Source: Takakia lepidozioides
Lineage: Eukaryota; Streptophyta; Takakiopsida; Takakiales; Takakiaceae
Length of the DNA stretch: 64,000 nt
Assembly (NCBI GenBank): GCA_030704615.1
Contig: CM060733.1
Coordinates: 51,150,001 to 51,214,000, forward strand
Direction: 5' to 3'
A program made the position numbers and the translations under genes. This document shows positions 28,985 to 40,649 of this stretch, piece after piece. The notes beneath the pieces are model-generated. The model made no database searches. It was not told where the DNA came from and saw only the letters and a list, made by a program, of their open reading frames with translations. Position 1 is the first letter of the stretch. The number at the start of each line of letters is the position of its first letter.

Positions 28985-31900
28985 ACTAACGAGGTCGCGT
29001 CAAAGCTGGAATTGTACCAGTTGTCATTCTGAACACTGTCCTGGTGGACATGTATACCAAATGTAGGTGCATTAAGGATGCAAAGGGAGTTTTCAACACT
29101 ATGGCTGAACAAGATGTGGTGTCATGGAACGCGATGCTTGCAGGAAATGCACATCAGGGATGTGGTATGGAGGCTTTGAAGACCTATGATCAAATGATGG
29201 GGGAAGGGGTGAATGCGATGATTGCATGTGCAAGCCTGACAGCTCTGGAAAAGGGCGAAGATCAGGTCCATGGCGACATTGTTAGAGTTGCAATTGTACC
29301 AAGTGTCATTCTGAACAATACCCTCGTGGACATGTATGAAGGGAGTATTCGACAGTATGGCTGAATGAGAGTGGTGTCGTGGAGGGTGATGATTGCAGAT
29401 ATGCACAGCAAGGGCGCGGGATGGAGGCTTCGGAGACCTATGAGATATTGATGTGCGAAGAGGTGAAGCCCCACCGCATAATGTTTGTTTGCATTTGCAA
29501 CGCGTGTGCAAGCCTGGCAGCCCTAGAAAGGTGCAAAGAGGTCCATGGTGACATCGTCAAAGCTGGATTTGTACCAGATGTCATCCTGAACACTGCCCTA
29601 CTGGACATGTATGTCAAATGTGAGTGCATCGAGGATGCAAAGGGAGTGTTCGACAGTATGGCTGAACGAAATGTGGTGTCGTGGAGTGTGATGATTGCAG
29701 GATATGCACTGCAAGGGGTGGGATGGAGGCTTTGGAGACCTATGAGCAATTGATGTGTGAAGAGGTGAAGCCCAACAACATCACATTTGTTTGTGTTTGC
29801 AATGCGTGTGCAAACCTGGGAGCTCTGGAAAAGGGGAAAGAGGTCCATGGTGACATCGTCAAAGCTGGATTTGTACCAGATTTCATCCTGAACACTGCCC
29901 TGGTGGACATGTATGCCAAATGTGGGTGCATGAAGGATGCGAAGGAAGTGTTCAACACTATGGCTGAACAAGATGTGGTGTCGTGGAACGCGATGCTTGC
30001 AGGGTATGCACAGCAGGGGCATGGGTCGATGGAGGCTTTGGAGACCTATGAGCAAATGACGGGGGAATTGTACCCGATGTCATTCTGAACACTACCGTGC
30101 TAGACATGTATGTCAAATGTGAGTGCATCGAGGATGCAAAGGGAGTGTTCAATAGTATGGCTGAATGAGATGTGGTGTCGTGGAGTGCGATGCTTGCAGG
30201 ATATGCACAGCAAGGATGCGGGATGGAGGCTTTGGAGACCTATGAGCAATTGATGTGCGAAGGGGTGAAGCCCAACCGCAACACATTTGTTTGTGTTTGC
30301 AATGCGTGTGCAAGCCTAGGAGCTCTGGAAAAGGGGAAAGAGGTCCATGGTGACATCGTCAAAGCTGGATTTGTACCAGATGTCATCCTGAACACTGCCC
30401 TGGTGGACATGTATGCCAAATGTGGGTGCATGAAGGATGCGAAGGGAGTGTTCAACAATATGGCTGAACGAGATTTGGTGTCATGGAACACCATGCTTGC
30501 AAGGTATGCACGGCAGGGGCGCGGGATGGAGGCCTTGGATCAGACCTATGAGCAAATGATGGGGGAAGGGGTGAAATGCAACCACATCACGTTTGTGAGC
30601 GTTTGCAATGCTTGTGCAAGCCTGGCAGCCCTGGAAAAAGGGCAAAGAGGTCCATGATGGGGGAAGGGGGGAAGCCCGACCACATCACATTTGTGTGCAT
30701 TTGTAATGCGTGTGCAAGCCACATTCATTTGTGTTCTCAATGTTGGTGCTAGCATGGTGGCCCTGGAGAAGGGCAAAGATATCCATGCTGACATTATCAA
30801 AGCTGGAATTTCGTCATACATTAATTGGAAAACTGCCCTTGTTAACATGTATGCCAAATATGGGAGTGTAAGGGAGGCATGTCTAGTGTTCAACACATAT
30901 GGTGGCAGGATATACCAAGCATAGTTGTGGTAGGAATGCCTTTGAGACATATGATCAACTGATACAGCAAGGGGTGATGCCCTATCAGGTCACATTTGTT
31001 TGCATTCTCAAGGCTTGTGCGCGACTGGCAGCCCTGGAAAACGACAAAGAGGTCCATGCTGACATATGAAAGCTGGACTTGTACCAAATCTGATTTTGAA
31101 CAATAGCCTTGTTGACATGTATGCGAAATGCGGGAGCATGAAGGTTGCAAAGAGAGTATTTGTCAACATGGCTGAACGGGATGTGGTGTCGTGGAATGCC
31201 TCAAACGATCTTGATCACGTGGAATATAATGTTGGCAGGATTTACCAAGCATGGGTGTGGTAGGAATGCTTTTGAGACCTATGAGCCGATTCTGCGCAAA
31301 GCGGTGAAGCCCAACCACATCAGATTTGTTTGTGTTTGCAATGCGTGTGCAAGCCTGGCAGCCCTGGAAAAGGGCAAAGAGGTGCATGGTTGTATCGCCA
31401 AAGCTATTCAACAATATGGCTGAACGAGATTTGGTGTCATGGAACGCCATGCTTGTAGGATATGCACAGTAGGGGTGCGGGATGGAGGCCTGGGGGAAGG
31501 GGTGAAGCCCGACCACATCACGTTTGTGTGCATTTGCAATGCGTGTGCAAGCCTGGCAGCCCTGGAAAAGGGCAAAGAGGTTCATGGTGACATCATCAAA
31601 GTTGGAATTGTACCAAATGTTATTCTGGACACTGCCCTGGTTCACTTGTATGCGAAATGTGAGTGCAATGAGGATGCAAAGGGAGTATTTGACAATATGG
31701 CTGAATGAAATGTGGTGTCGTGGAATGCGATGATCGCAAGACATGCCCAGCATGGTTGTCATAGGGAGGTCCTGCAACTATTTGAAGGAATGCAAAAGAA
31801 AGGCTTGAAGCCGGACAATATCACCTTTATATGTGTTCTCTCTGCCTGCAGCCACACTGACCTACTGAATGAAGGAAGACACTACTTCGATTCCCTGAGT

Positions 31901-32220
31901 GAAGATCATGGTATCAATCTAACAGTAAAGCACTTTGGCTGCATGGTGGACCTTCTTGGACGTGCGGGACAACTGGATGAGGTAGTGGACCTAATTAATA
32001 AAATGCCAATCAATCCAAATGTTGTGGTGTGGAAGGCCTTGCTTGGTGCCTGCAGAATCCATGGCAATGTGGAGATGGCTGAATGTGTAGCAACATTTAT
32101 CTCAAGTGGGATGAACAGGATGCCGCGACTTATGTGGTGCTATATCAAACATCTATGTTGTAGCTGGCAGGTGGGATGATACTGCAAAGGTGAGAAGAAT
32201 GATGAAGGTCAGAGGGGTTA
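28985..32220 (+). pseudogene. PPR (PLS/E-type) pseudogene array inside the CACTA element
   Basis: At least ten decayed P-L-S triplets (~101 codons each) follow one another. A typical unit is KEVHGDIVKAGFVPDVILN, TALVDMYAKCGC, DAKGVFNTMAE, DVVSWNAMLAGYAQQG, and a helix ending CNACASLGALEKG. The last part (31712-32179) is more complex and better preserved: LSACSHTDLLNEGRHYFDSL, GCMVDLLGRAGQL and VVWKALLGACRIHGNVEMAE. This is the final S motif and E domain of plant organelle RNA-editing PPR proteins. Frames break roughly every 100-150 codons and unit sequences are highly alike, showing recent tandem duplication. No complete gene is present. Confidence 0.8.
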
Positions 32221-33109
32221 GAAAGGAAAGATGCTAGTGTCTTGCTTCATTCATTGATCTGTGTAGTACTTAGACCATCCACCATTTCCTGATAGTGGGG
32301 TCTACCCGGCATAGGTAGGAAATCAGCCCACAATTGCACTTTGACTGATTCTGGTGACAGTGGATGGAAATCAGAGTGCTGTCCTAATTCTGGGTTTGGG
32401 TGGTGGAGCTTCTCCAAAGCTTGAAGATGGAAGTGAATACGAATTTTAATGAGCTTGCTGAGAGGGGCAGCCCTGTGCACAAGTTTGTTCAACATCTTAA
32501 ATTTGGACATGTTTGTTTGTTTCTCATGGTGTGGCTTTGGATGGAGCCCTTGATGAACTTACATGAATATTGTCAAAAGCTAGCGTTAACCCACCAAGAT
32601 CCAATCCCACGGTGGATGCTTGAAAGTTCATATAGTGAATGTAAGGGTATTTGGGTATGTTGATATTGATTGATGCGGCTTGTGAAAATTGAACATTGAA
32701 ATGCAGCTCCGCCATTTTTCTTCCAGAAAAAAACAAAACACGGGATCTCTGCATGTAACACAGTGGGGATGACCCACCCATTTTTTGTGAAAAATTGAAC
32801 GTAGTTCTCAGAATTCGTCGCTAGTACTGCGGAGCAATGCGAAGCCCTAGTGTATATATATACTTAGACTACTTTTGTGATACATAGATGTATTGTAGAT
32901 TTGTTGGTTAGTGTGCAGTATTTTAGAAATGTTATAATGTGGAGGTCCTAGATTCAAATATGCATTGCCTAATATATGTAGAACAATGCATGAACTGCCA
33001 TTGGACAAAACCGGAGTCAATGGTCAACGCCGAGTCAATGGTCAACTAGTTTTTGAAATTCAAAATTCAAATTCAAATTCAAATTTTCCCACCTAAATTC
33101 AAATGTAAC
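32221..33109. other. CACTA interior right of the PPR array
   Basis: Short ORFs only. 33058-33110 has a simple aattcaaa repeat. A weak tRNA-like B box occurs near 32950 but no A box, so I do not call a SINE. Confidence 0.4.
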
Positions 33110-33438
33110 CCCCTACTGTGACGTCTGGGGGTCGCATTTACGACCCCCGGACGTCCCTAATGCGACGTCGCAGAAAAAAACGTTTTTTTTTTTTTTTTTT
33201 TTTTTTTGCGATGCCTGGACGTCGCAAGTCGCGCTGGCGCCGCGGCCGGGGGGTCTCGGGGGGTTTGCGATTCCCCGACGACGCTAATTAGCGACGTTCC
33301 GGGAGCGACGTCTCTGCGACTTCCCGACGTCGCAAAATGCCCCTAGCGCGCCCCGTAGAGTATTTCCGTCGCTAATCGCGGAGGTTGGAGGTCGTTGGGG
33401 CATCGCTAAACCCCCCCCCAAAAAAAAATGTAGTAGTG
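33110..33438. repeat. GC-rich subterminal array, right end of the CACTA element
   Basis: Variants of gcgacgt/acgtcgc with a T run at 33184-33207, ending cccaaaaaaaaatgtagtagtg. It mirrors the left-end array in inverted orientation. Confidence 0.75.
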
Positions 33439-34339
33439 AAGGGTGAGAAACTATCATGGACTTTAATGATTCCATGCCAGTAATCCAATTGGGAATTGGA
33501 AGCTCAGACTTGACTAATGTACAAGTCGCCTACATTCCATGGAATCGCGTTGCTGATTTCATTACTGGGAATCATCTCGTAAGATTTTGTATTCGAATAA
33601 AACTCCCAATTGCCTGTCAAACTGGCGAGAGAGAGTGTCTTGACATTCTACCTGTGGTACCTCCGACACAGGTGTGTGTATTATATGCACCTCAGGATTT
33701 CCCTTAGATGGAGGCTCAAGAGTGAATATTATGACAGACCAATTAAGGTAGAAACTTGGTCTAAGTAACATGAAACCAGCCCCATTCACAGTAACAATGG
33801 CAGATCAAAGGAGTGTACAGCCATTAGGCTTGATAAGAGGAGTAAAGTTACAGATTCAGAAAATGATCTTCAAAATCACGGTGACTGTGTTGAAAATGGA
33901 TGATGTCATGGAAGTTTACTCCTTATTGCTGGGTCGACCATGGCTGAAACAGGCCAGGGTATTCCATGACTGGAATTTTCAGTTATTGACTGTGCATGAT
34001 GGAAAGCACAAGATACAAATCTCCACTAAGAAATCTGGTATGCTACCTACTACACGGAGACCTCGTGGAGTCAGAGAGTATGACTGGAGGGGAGGGCTTG
34101 ATGAGAAGCAGGAAGCTACTCTGTTTGCTGCACACCCAGAGTGGGAGCAGGTTGCAGAAATGCAACTGGGAGGCCTGAGTTGCTTTAAATGTATATGCTG
34201 TGGTGCAGTAACAGCAATACCAATTGAGGGGGAAACAAGCAGTTACCCACCACATTTCTATGAAGAAAGAGAGGGAGAAATAGAAATCCTAGAGGAACCA
34301 GCCACTGTGAGTTTACAGGATGAAGTAGTGGTTGGATGA
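33439..34339 (+). pseudogene. Older gypsy element: retropepsin region
   Basis: After the aag duplication the host frame resumes (MDFNDSMPVIQLGIGSS). The protease active site appears as LDGGSRVNIMTDQLR (DGG in place of DSG, common in plant gypsy elements), followed by SNMKPAPFTVTMADQRSV and LLGRPWLKQARVFHDW. Stops (TGA at 33444, TAG near 33750) show decay. It belongs with the gag at 13.4-14.8 kb. Confidence 0.8.
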
Positions 34340-34785
34340 ACAATCACAGCTGAGAGCAGGTAAGATGAATTTAGGAATTGAGGAGGAACCAAGAATGGTG
34401 AAAGTTGGGGCTAACTTGGAGCCAGAATTCTTTGAGGAAGCTAACAACTTGTTTATCAAATATAAAGATGTATTTGCTTGGAGCTATGAAGATCTGAAAG
34501 GGATACCACGTGAGATCTGCTAGCATAAGATTGAACTTGAACCAGGGTCAGTACCAATCAAATATGCAAGGTACAGAATGAATCCCAACTATGCACAGAA
34601 TGTTGGGGAGGAGATTAAGAAGTTGGCTGAGGCTAAGTTCATATACCCGATAGAGTATACTTGAATTTGGCTATCACCCATTGTGATAGTTTCCAAGAAG
34701 AATGACAAACTGAGAGTTTGTGTGAACTATAAGAAGTTGAATGATAGTATAAAGAAAGATCCATTTCCTTTGTCATTCACATAAT
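34340..34785 (+). pseudogene. Older gypsy element: start of reverse transcriptase
   Basis: The frame reads YKDVFAWSYEDLKGIPREIC, a stop, HKIELEPGSVPIKYARYRMN, then WLSPIVIVSKKNDKLRVCVN and YKKLNDSIKKDPFPL. These are the N-terminal RT motifs of Ty3/gypsy elements. The match ends near 34783, well before the YxDD active site, where unrelated sequence begins. The host element is therefore 3'-truncated. Confidence 0.8.
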
Positions 34786-34989
34786 CCTTCTCAAGAAGAC
34801 GAAGTAAAGATGTTTGCACGGTATGAACTTCCCTCTCTTTCCCAAACTACTTGAAAGCATACCAACAAAATCAGAACAGGTACAATTGGGAAAATTGGAA
34901 ATAGTGATGTCGTACGTCTTGTCCTGCAACGCAGATGCGGATGAGATCATGGTGAAGACCCGACCATACCCTGGATCAGGCACTTCCAT
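34777..34989 (-). pseudogene. SWIM zinc-finger domain fragment
   Basis: The 70-codon minus-strand frame has ITISNFPNCTCSDF, then GKFIPCKHLYFVFL: CxCx(n)CxH, the SWIM zinc-finger pattern found in MuDR/FAR1-type and other transposase-derived plant proteins. The segment before it (GRVFTMISSASALQDKTYD) fits the beta-strand that precedes SWIM motifs. The fragment abuts the truncated gypsy RT and overlaps, on the other strand, the start of the methyltransferase-like gene. Confidence 0.65.
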
Positions 34990-35756
34990 TGCTCCCGCAC
35001 AGCTACATGAAAGCTTCCGGGTTTCGTGTCATCAAAACTTGGACATGCATCAACACTCTGCCTCTTACGAAGGGCGAGTTCCCGGGGCAGAAAGTGAGTT
35101 GGTTCCTTTGAATTAAAGTTTGGTGGTTCTTCAGTAAATGTCAAAAGTAGGTTTTGTCTTTTGCCTCATGCTCTCTTCGTGATTATTGACAGACTCGGGT
35201 ATTTGAAGCTTTGTGTCTGGTGAGGGTGCGTAAGGACACTCTTCCTCCTGGTATTGTTGAGTTCCAGTTGAGGGACCTTGCAGCTCACATTGACCCCACC
35301 TGCGAGCCTGTGGAGGATGATGTAATCTTCAATTACGTGGACTCGGGTCGAACTACGAAAAGGTCGACTGGTGTCCCTTGGAGAGGTACACGGGAGAAAT
35401 CCCCAGCTTTCATGCAGACTTTGGTGGAGACATGCAGCCGTCACGGTGGACGTGTGGTTGACTTGTCTATGGGAACAGGTGGGGCCCTGAACACTGTGTT
35501 TGAAATGTGGGCAGTGAGCTTAGGGAAGCCCTATTTTTATTTCTCGTTCATCTTCGATTTGCAGGAGCATCTTTTCATGCGTGCAAAAGCGCAGGAAGGC
35601 ACTTCTTCGGCATAGAGGCTGATACGGAGCTCTTCTCAAGTGAGCTTCATCAGCTTGAGTCGGGCACTACTTCTACCCCATCCACGGAGGGACTTCTTGA
35701 GGAGCCTGAAGCGCCTGACGAGGATCTCGACGTGGACTCCGATTTTGAGTGTGAGT
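34965..35756 (+). CDS. Spliced SAM-dependent amino-methyltransferase-like gene fragment
   Basis: Three exons fit well. About 34965-35089 encodes SYMKASGFRVIKTWTCINTL... and ends CAGAAA/GTGAGT. 35192-35477 encodes TRVFEALCLVRVRKDTLPPG up to VVDLSMGT. 35575-35756 begins with the codon completing GASFHACKSAGRHFFGIEAD and ends with an acidic tail (DEDLDVDSDFECE) and a stop. Splicing at 35477/35575 restores DLSMGTGASFHACKSAGRHF, a motif X-I region (with PWRGTREKSPAF before it) like that of beta-class DNA N4/N6 methyltransferases (DPFxGSGTT...AA...R..IGIE). A DPPY-like motif IV should be upstream; I cannot find it, so the 5' part is missing or unrecognised. Similar domains occur in mobile-element genes of seed-free plants, as far as I recall. 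Confidence 0.55.
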
Positions 35757-37130
35757 AAGTTCGGCTCTAGTCGTGCAAAATATGTTGCATTTCCTTGTGT
35801 CATTCCCGTTCGACAGATGGTTGCTTACATTGTCTATTTCTGGATGATAACATCTACCACCATTCCTCTTCTTGCTTTCCAGAGTTCGGCACCAGTCATC
35901 GAATACGCAGACACCTTTCGGTTTTCAAGGATACTACATGTCCCCGAGTCCCCCTAGAGCTTACCACTTGCCGGTTTACGCGGAAGCTTGCGCACGGGTG
36001 TTGTCCCAACAAACAATGTATTCGCCTCTCCATGGGGGTCGCGGAAAAAAAAAAACGTCGCAGATGTGCTGCTGTGTTCATAGATGATATTGCTGCAGAC
36101 TCTGGAAGTAGTTCATTTGAAACCTCCAATAGTTCTTGAGGTTCAAGTACCGAGACTTAATAAAATGTGTTTTGGTTTTGCTTCCATCCCCAAACTGTTT
36201 TTCAAGTTCTTCGCGTGTTTTCGTAAGTACAGTTAGGGATTGCCTGGGGTAGGTCTTCAGATTCTGGCATTCAAAAATGTTTGTGGGGTGGAATGAATGA
36301 ACTACTTTGCAAAAAAAGGGTTTGCTGTTAATATTCAATTCTCTAGCAGACGATCTCTTATTTCAAAAATCATGTCCTCGATCCTAAACCATCCACAAAC
36401 CTACCATTGTTCTCGGTCGGAAAGAATATTCATGTGGGGGCGATGAAGAGGGATCAAAAAATAAGGACATAGGCGACAACCGATCCGCGGTAATGGGGGG
36501 GGGGGGAGCACGGAATTAGGGCCTGCACACGTGGCTGCTTGCTGACGTGGTGTGAGCCTAGCCAGGCTCACAGGCCCACAGGCTCACGCGCAAGCATTCC
36601 CCTCAAGCGAAATTAGCCCGCCCAAACCCCAAGACAAAAAAAATACAACCCACCCTCCCCTAGGCCTCCATGGCTTGCTAGTGGGGGAAAAAATTAGCAC
36701 ATAGAGGCCTTATAGTGGCCTTATATCATAGATCCAGCCTACTGGCCTGCCTTCGCCAGAGCTGGCTATATTTCAAATTAGTAATCAAATACAAAGATTC
36801 ATTCTTCCAACAATTCAAATACAAGCCTCTATTGGTGCCCTTACCAATAGACTATGTGGGTCTTCTCCTTGTCACTTCTAGACATGAAATAATGGGATTC
36901 CACAATGCACTCTCCTCCTTTGAAGAGTCTAAATCAGATTTTGAACTTCAAGTGCTTGGAAAATAAATGAATTACATACACAAATGGTGAAATGGTAAGA
37001 TGGGATCAACCTTTCTATGCGAGAATGCTTGGGATGCTCTATCGACTCAAGTAATGGTACTCTATGCGGCCTCTACTTGGGCTCTCGTCCATAAGTCCAT
37101 ATCAGCCCCTCCTACTCGTCCTCAAGTCAC
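35757..37130. other. Non-coding stretch, includes a G11 run
   Basis: 36039-36065 has gggggtcgcgg, an A run and cgtcgcag, like the CACTA subterminal motifs. A G run lies near 36497-36507, followed by an agcc/ggctcac-rich segment (36545-36590). No gene is supported. Confidence 0.4.
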
Positions 37131-38280
37131 CTTCCTCCACATGAAATTGCCCTCTTCCTTCACAAATAAAAATGGCTCAAAGGCCCAAAAGCTATGTCAC
37201 TTGCCTTAGCTTACAAGAATCCTACCTAACTAGGGAGCTTCAAGCTCCACTCCCTAGGATCTAGCCCCTCCTCAAGCCAAAAGCTAGCAAGCACTACAAC
37301 AACAAGCAAGAGGAAACTAAGCAAATGAGCTAGATGAAGAATAAGAGAAGCCTTGCCCCCTCTTTTATACTATTGTTGTGCCTAATAGTTTAAGGAAAAA
37401 TATTTATTAAACTATTGTTTCTTTGGAGGATCTATAATATACTATTCCACATGGATGAAAAGTCTTGGAGGCAAATGAAAGCTGTCTTTTCATCCATCCC
37501 ATTAGATGACCAGATGGCGCGAGTTGTCATTTCATCCATCCAAGAAGTAGAAATGCAAATAATAGGCCTTGTGAGTGCCGTCGACTCAATAATTTGGCCC
37601 CGCTGCTAATCAGCTCCATAAATCACCAAACTTGATGAAAAACTACAATTATATATCCCGTATCAGCCTGTAGATTCTCAGCTCCATTGGTAGTAAAAAG
37701 TTGCGCTTCTCGCCATTCGTCGTATTTTCGCTACACACATATTTTGTGGTATATTTGGAAATCAAATCCCTGGTGATGTCTCTGGGGTCTTTGACCCTGC
37801 CACTGAGTCATAGGTTGTCCGGAGTCCCCTCCAGTTGTCCCGCACCGCTAATAAGTCCACACGTCGTCATTTGAAGTCGACCTGACCTGTTGTCTTTCCG
37901 ATGCGGCCAATTGCTTTGTTGTGATATTTCATCGCTATACATGTCGCTTCCACCAATTGCCAAGCTCCTCGCCATGTGTTCCTACTGGATTTGAAAGGCG
38001 GGAGAAAAGAGAGATCGCAATCTGGGACTGGAACAGTCGTCTTGTATTGTTTGAACATGATTAACTCGCCGTTTCTGGTACCGAATTGGCAGCCTAATCT
38101 GCTGTCGATGCAGCTTCCTATGGTCATCTTGACGCCAGAGTTCCTCTCCATGGTCGTCGCAGACACTGTCTAATTTTCTGCGTGCTTTACCAACGATTTC
38201 CAGACAACTAACAAACTAACTTGTTTTGGCAATACAATGCCTTATGATAAAAAACGATCTGAAAAAAAAATGTACCAATA
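37131..38280. repeat. Duplicated segment (partner at 50105-50800)
   Basis: Two blocks recur in the same order near 50.1-50.8 kb: 37139-37310 (atgaaattgcccTCTTCC... to the aactagcaagca tract) and 37795-38280 (around aggttgtccggagtccc to the gatctgaaaa tract). Minus-strand ORFs at 38166-37867 and 50653-50372 are homologous (GSCIDSRLGCQFGTRN versus GSCIDSILGCQFGTRN) but unrecognised. The block ends against gag-like sequence. Confidence 0.65.
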
Positions 38281-39245
38281 TATGCATCTACAATATGTGC
38301 CATTGGCACTGGTAAGTAAGTCGGATCCATTGAGATATAGAAAGGTAGCGCAAGTTCGGACATTTTCGCTCTCTGAACCTGTCGATAAATATCATCAAAC
38401 TTCTTCCCGCTGGTCATGGCGTCCACCAAAGTAGTAGGCTTCTGCTGCAAAACATAAAAATGAATGGCCTCCCTCAAACCACTCAGAAAATAATCTTTCA
38501 ACACTGCATCACTCAAAGGAGTAAGTGGATTTTGGAACCTCATGAGTTCTCGAAACTTGGCTTCAAAGTCAGCGTGGTTGTCATAGGGAGGCCCTGCAAC
38601 TATTTGAAGGAATGCAAATGGAAGGCTTGAAGCCGGACCCTATTTGTGCAAAACCAATTCATATATCCCAAAGATACAACTTGTACACCATACAACTTCA
38701 ACGCACTATATAGAACCATAAGAATACCAGAAAAAGGACCACTTGTGTCTCTCCTTGAGAAACATTCAAAAAACAAATGTGGAATAACTCATGGTGTCAC
38801 TTGACCACGAAGGACAAATGCCTTTCAATGAGAAGTCCCAAGCAATGAAAGATCCGTTGGGCTGTTGCCAATACCAGGTCAACACCCCGCCTTTTAAAGT
38901 GGTGGGAAACCAAATAAGCCAGTAAGCATTATCCACTGCTTGGTTTGAACAACATACCTGAATGAAGTTCTGAATGTGGCCTTTAGGGTTTTCTTAGGAT
39001 TCTCCAAAAAAATATGGTAAACTAGAAGGAATCTGCAAGGGTCTCAATTCAATAGACACCACAATAGGCACCTCAACGACTGGACGCATAGGCAGTTGGG
39101 ATGACACTACTGTGGCCATCATTAAAGACGGACTAGAGATACTAGCACTAATAAATGGTGCCTCTTCAATGACCAGACCATGCAAGTTCCCTACCCATAG
39201 TTCGGCTTTCTCTGTCCAATGAGCTGGTATACATAATCCACCCAA
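38208..39245 (-). pseudogene. Retrotransposon gag (capsid) remnant
   Basis: The minus strand reads IPSSLPYFFGES then, after a stop, ENPKGHIQNFIQVC, AVDNAYWLIWFP, LTWYWQQPNGSFIAWD and, 250 bp later, FQNPLTPLSDAVLKDYFLSG, LREAIHFYVLQQKPTTLVDA and QVQRAKMSEL. This is the plant retrotransposon gag (capsid) domain in order. Stops and an inserted 64-bp PPR-like piece (38577-38640) break it. No pol is attached. Confidence 0.7.
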
Positions 39246-40649
39246 TTTCTATCACGTCAATTTCCATGATGCAATGAGTGCGCTGTCTTTTCGCACCCTT
39301 ATAACAACAAAAAATTGCTTGAAAGCATTAACAACAACCTAGACAACCATCTGGGTCTATTATGGAAAAATAGAATAATCTTTTTGATATGGCAAGACCC
39401 TATGAAATGATATGCACGTTAGTACAAAGAAAAACTAGGTTCAGGGCGTACTTTTTCAAACCTTAGCAATCCATGTTGGTGCGAAATCCAACCACTAATT
39501 CGCCGTTAGTAGCAACTTACCGAACTCCCAGTATACGCACCTTAAATATGACGAGCCTCGCCGCGCGCGCAACCGCAGGGGGAAAAATGTGACATCGATC
39601 CAGGGCCTGGAGTCCGGCAACGAGTTGGGTAAGGCTCAAGAACCGCCTACCCATGAGATGTGTCCCTAAGCTTGGTGGAGGGTCAACGGCCGATGGACGG
39701 AACTCCTCCCGTTATCTGGGGGCAGATAAGTCGTGAGCGTGAGCAGTGAGTAGCGGGCTCGGGTCAGGCTCACGTACGAAAATATTCCAAGAATATTCCA
39801 GAAATATTCCAAAATATTTGTTGGAATATCCAATTAATACTAACAAAGAATATCCCAAGAATATTCGAGTATACCGAATATTCCAATAATATCTCAAAAT
39901 ATGCGAACATACATAGAATATACCAAGAATATTCGAGTGTGCCAACAAAAAAAATTTCGGGCATTGAGTGTTTGTTGAAATTTTTTGTGGCAATTCGATA
40001 GTTCCGTGCATAATTAAGGGAATATTCTCAAAAATTGAGTATTATTCTTCTTTTGCTCACGCTATCCAAGACTTCTTCATTAGCATTAACACGGCTTTAC
40101 CCCGGAGCTATCGGTGTCCCCGGAAGATCATCTTCATCTGGAGTGACTGCTGCCGGAAGCGTTAAGGGCATGCCTCTTAGGTCTGGGTTGCTTCACCAAC
40201 ACGCTCCCCCGGATCGCACGTGTGTGCAAAGGGGCTGCCTTCGTTCCTGATATCCAGAGGGGAGAGCACACCCTAGCCTAGAAGAAAAAACTTTTCACCT
40301 GGACAATATCTCAATTTTCCGCTAATGTTTAGAGCCTTTTGGCTATTTTCTAGCAATAGCTGGTAACAAGGAAAATGAGGAAAATATTATCCTAGGCAAG
40401 TTCTTTTACTCAGGAAATAGAGATAAAAACCCTAGATTTAATTACCTTTTTTCTGGTAATTGTCTAAGCAGAAAAGCCCCTTCAAAATTAATTACTTTGG
40501 TGGAAAAAATCGCTAATTCTAGAAAAATGGGCATTAGGTAGGAATTTATCTAAGCTTTCCAATTATCCATGGCTTGGCCTCTAGATAATTCACTAACCCC
40601 CTCTCATTGCCCAAAAACCATTCTCATGATGTGGGAACTATATCAAAAC
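39246..40649. repeat. Non-coding DNA with an AT-rich gaatattc minisatellite
   Basis: Between about 39776 and 39945 the sequence is a loose repeat of agaatattcc/gaatattcg, with partly palindromic units. The rest (39246-39775, 39950-40640) shows no recognisable gene. Confidence 0.5.

Larger units (their letters stand above)
27094..33438 (+). mobile_element. CACTA-type transposon carrying sigma-factor and PPR sequences
   Basis: The left end is CACTACTACGTTTAGGGGGG and the right end, on the minus strand, is CACTACTACATTTTTTTTTT followed by a G run. Nine bases match perfectly and similarity continues as T then G runs, then TTTGCGACGCC versus TTTAGCGATGCC. The flanking triplet is aag on both sides (27091-27093 and 33439-33441), the 3-bp duplication typical of CACTA elements. 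Both ends have GC-rich subterminal arrays of gcgacg motifs with a long T run. The 6,345-bp interior has no recognisable transposase. It holds a plastid sigma-factor fragment and a PPR pseudogene array, so it is best read as a non-autonomous, gene-capturing copy. Left flank and right flank belong to one gypsy reading frame. Confidence 0.85.

Noticed and set aside
37867-38166. Similarity of the minus-strand frame to a tRNA methyltransferase subunit
   Set aside because: A vague resemblance only (GCQFGT); no conserved motif could be confirmed, so I left it unnamed.
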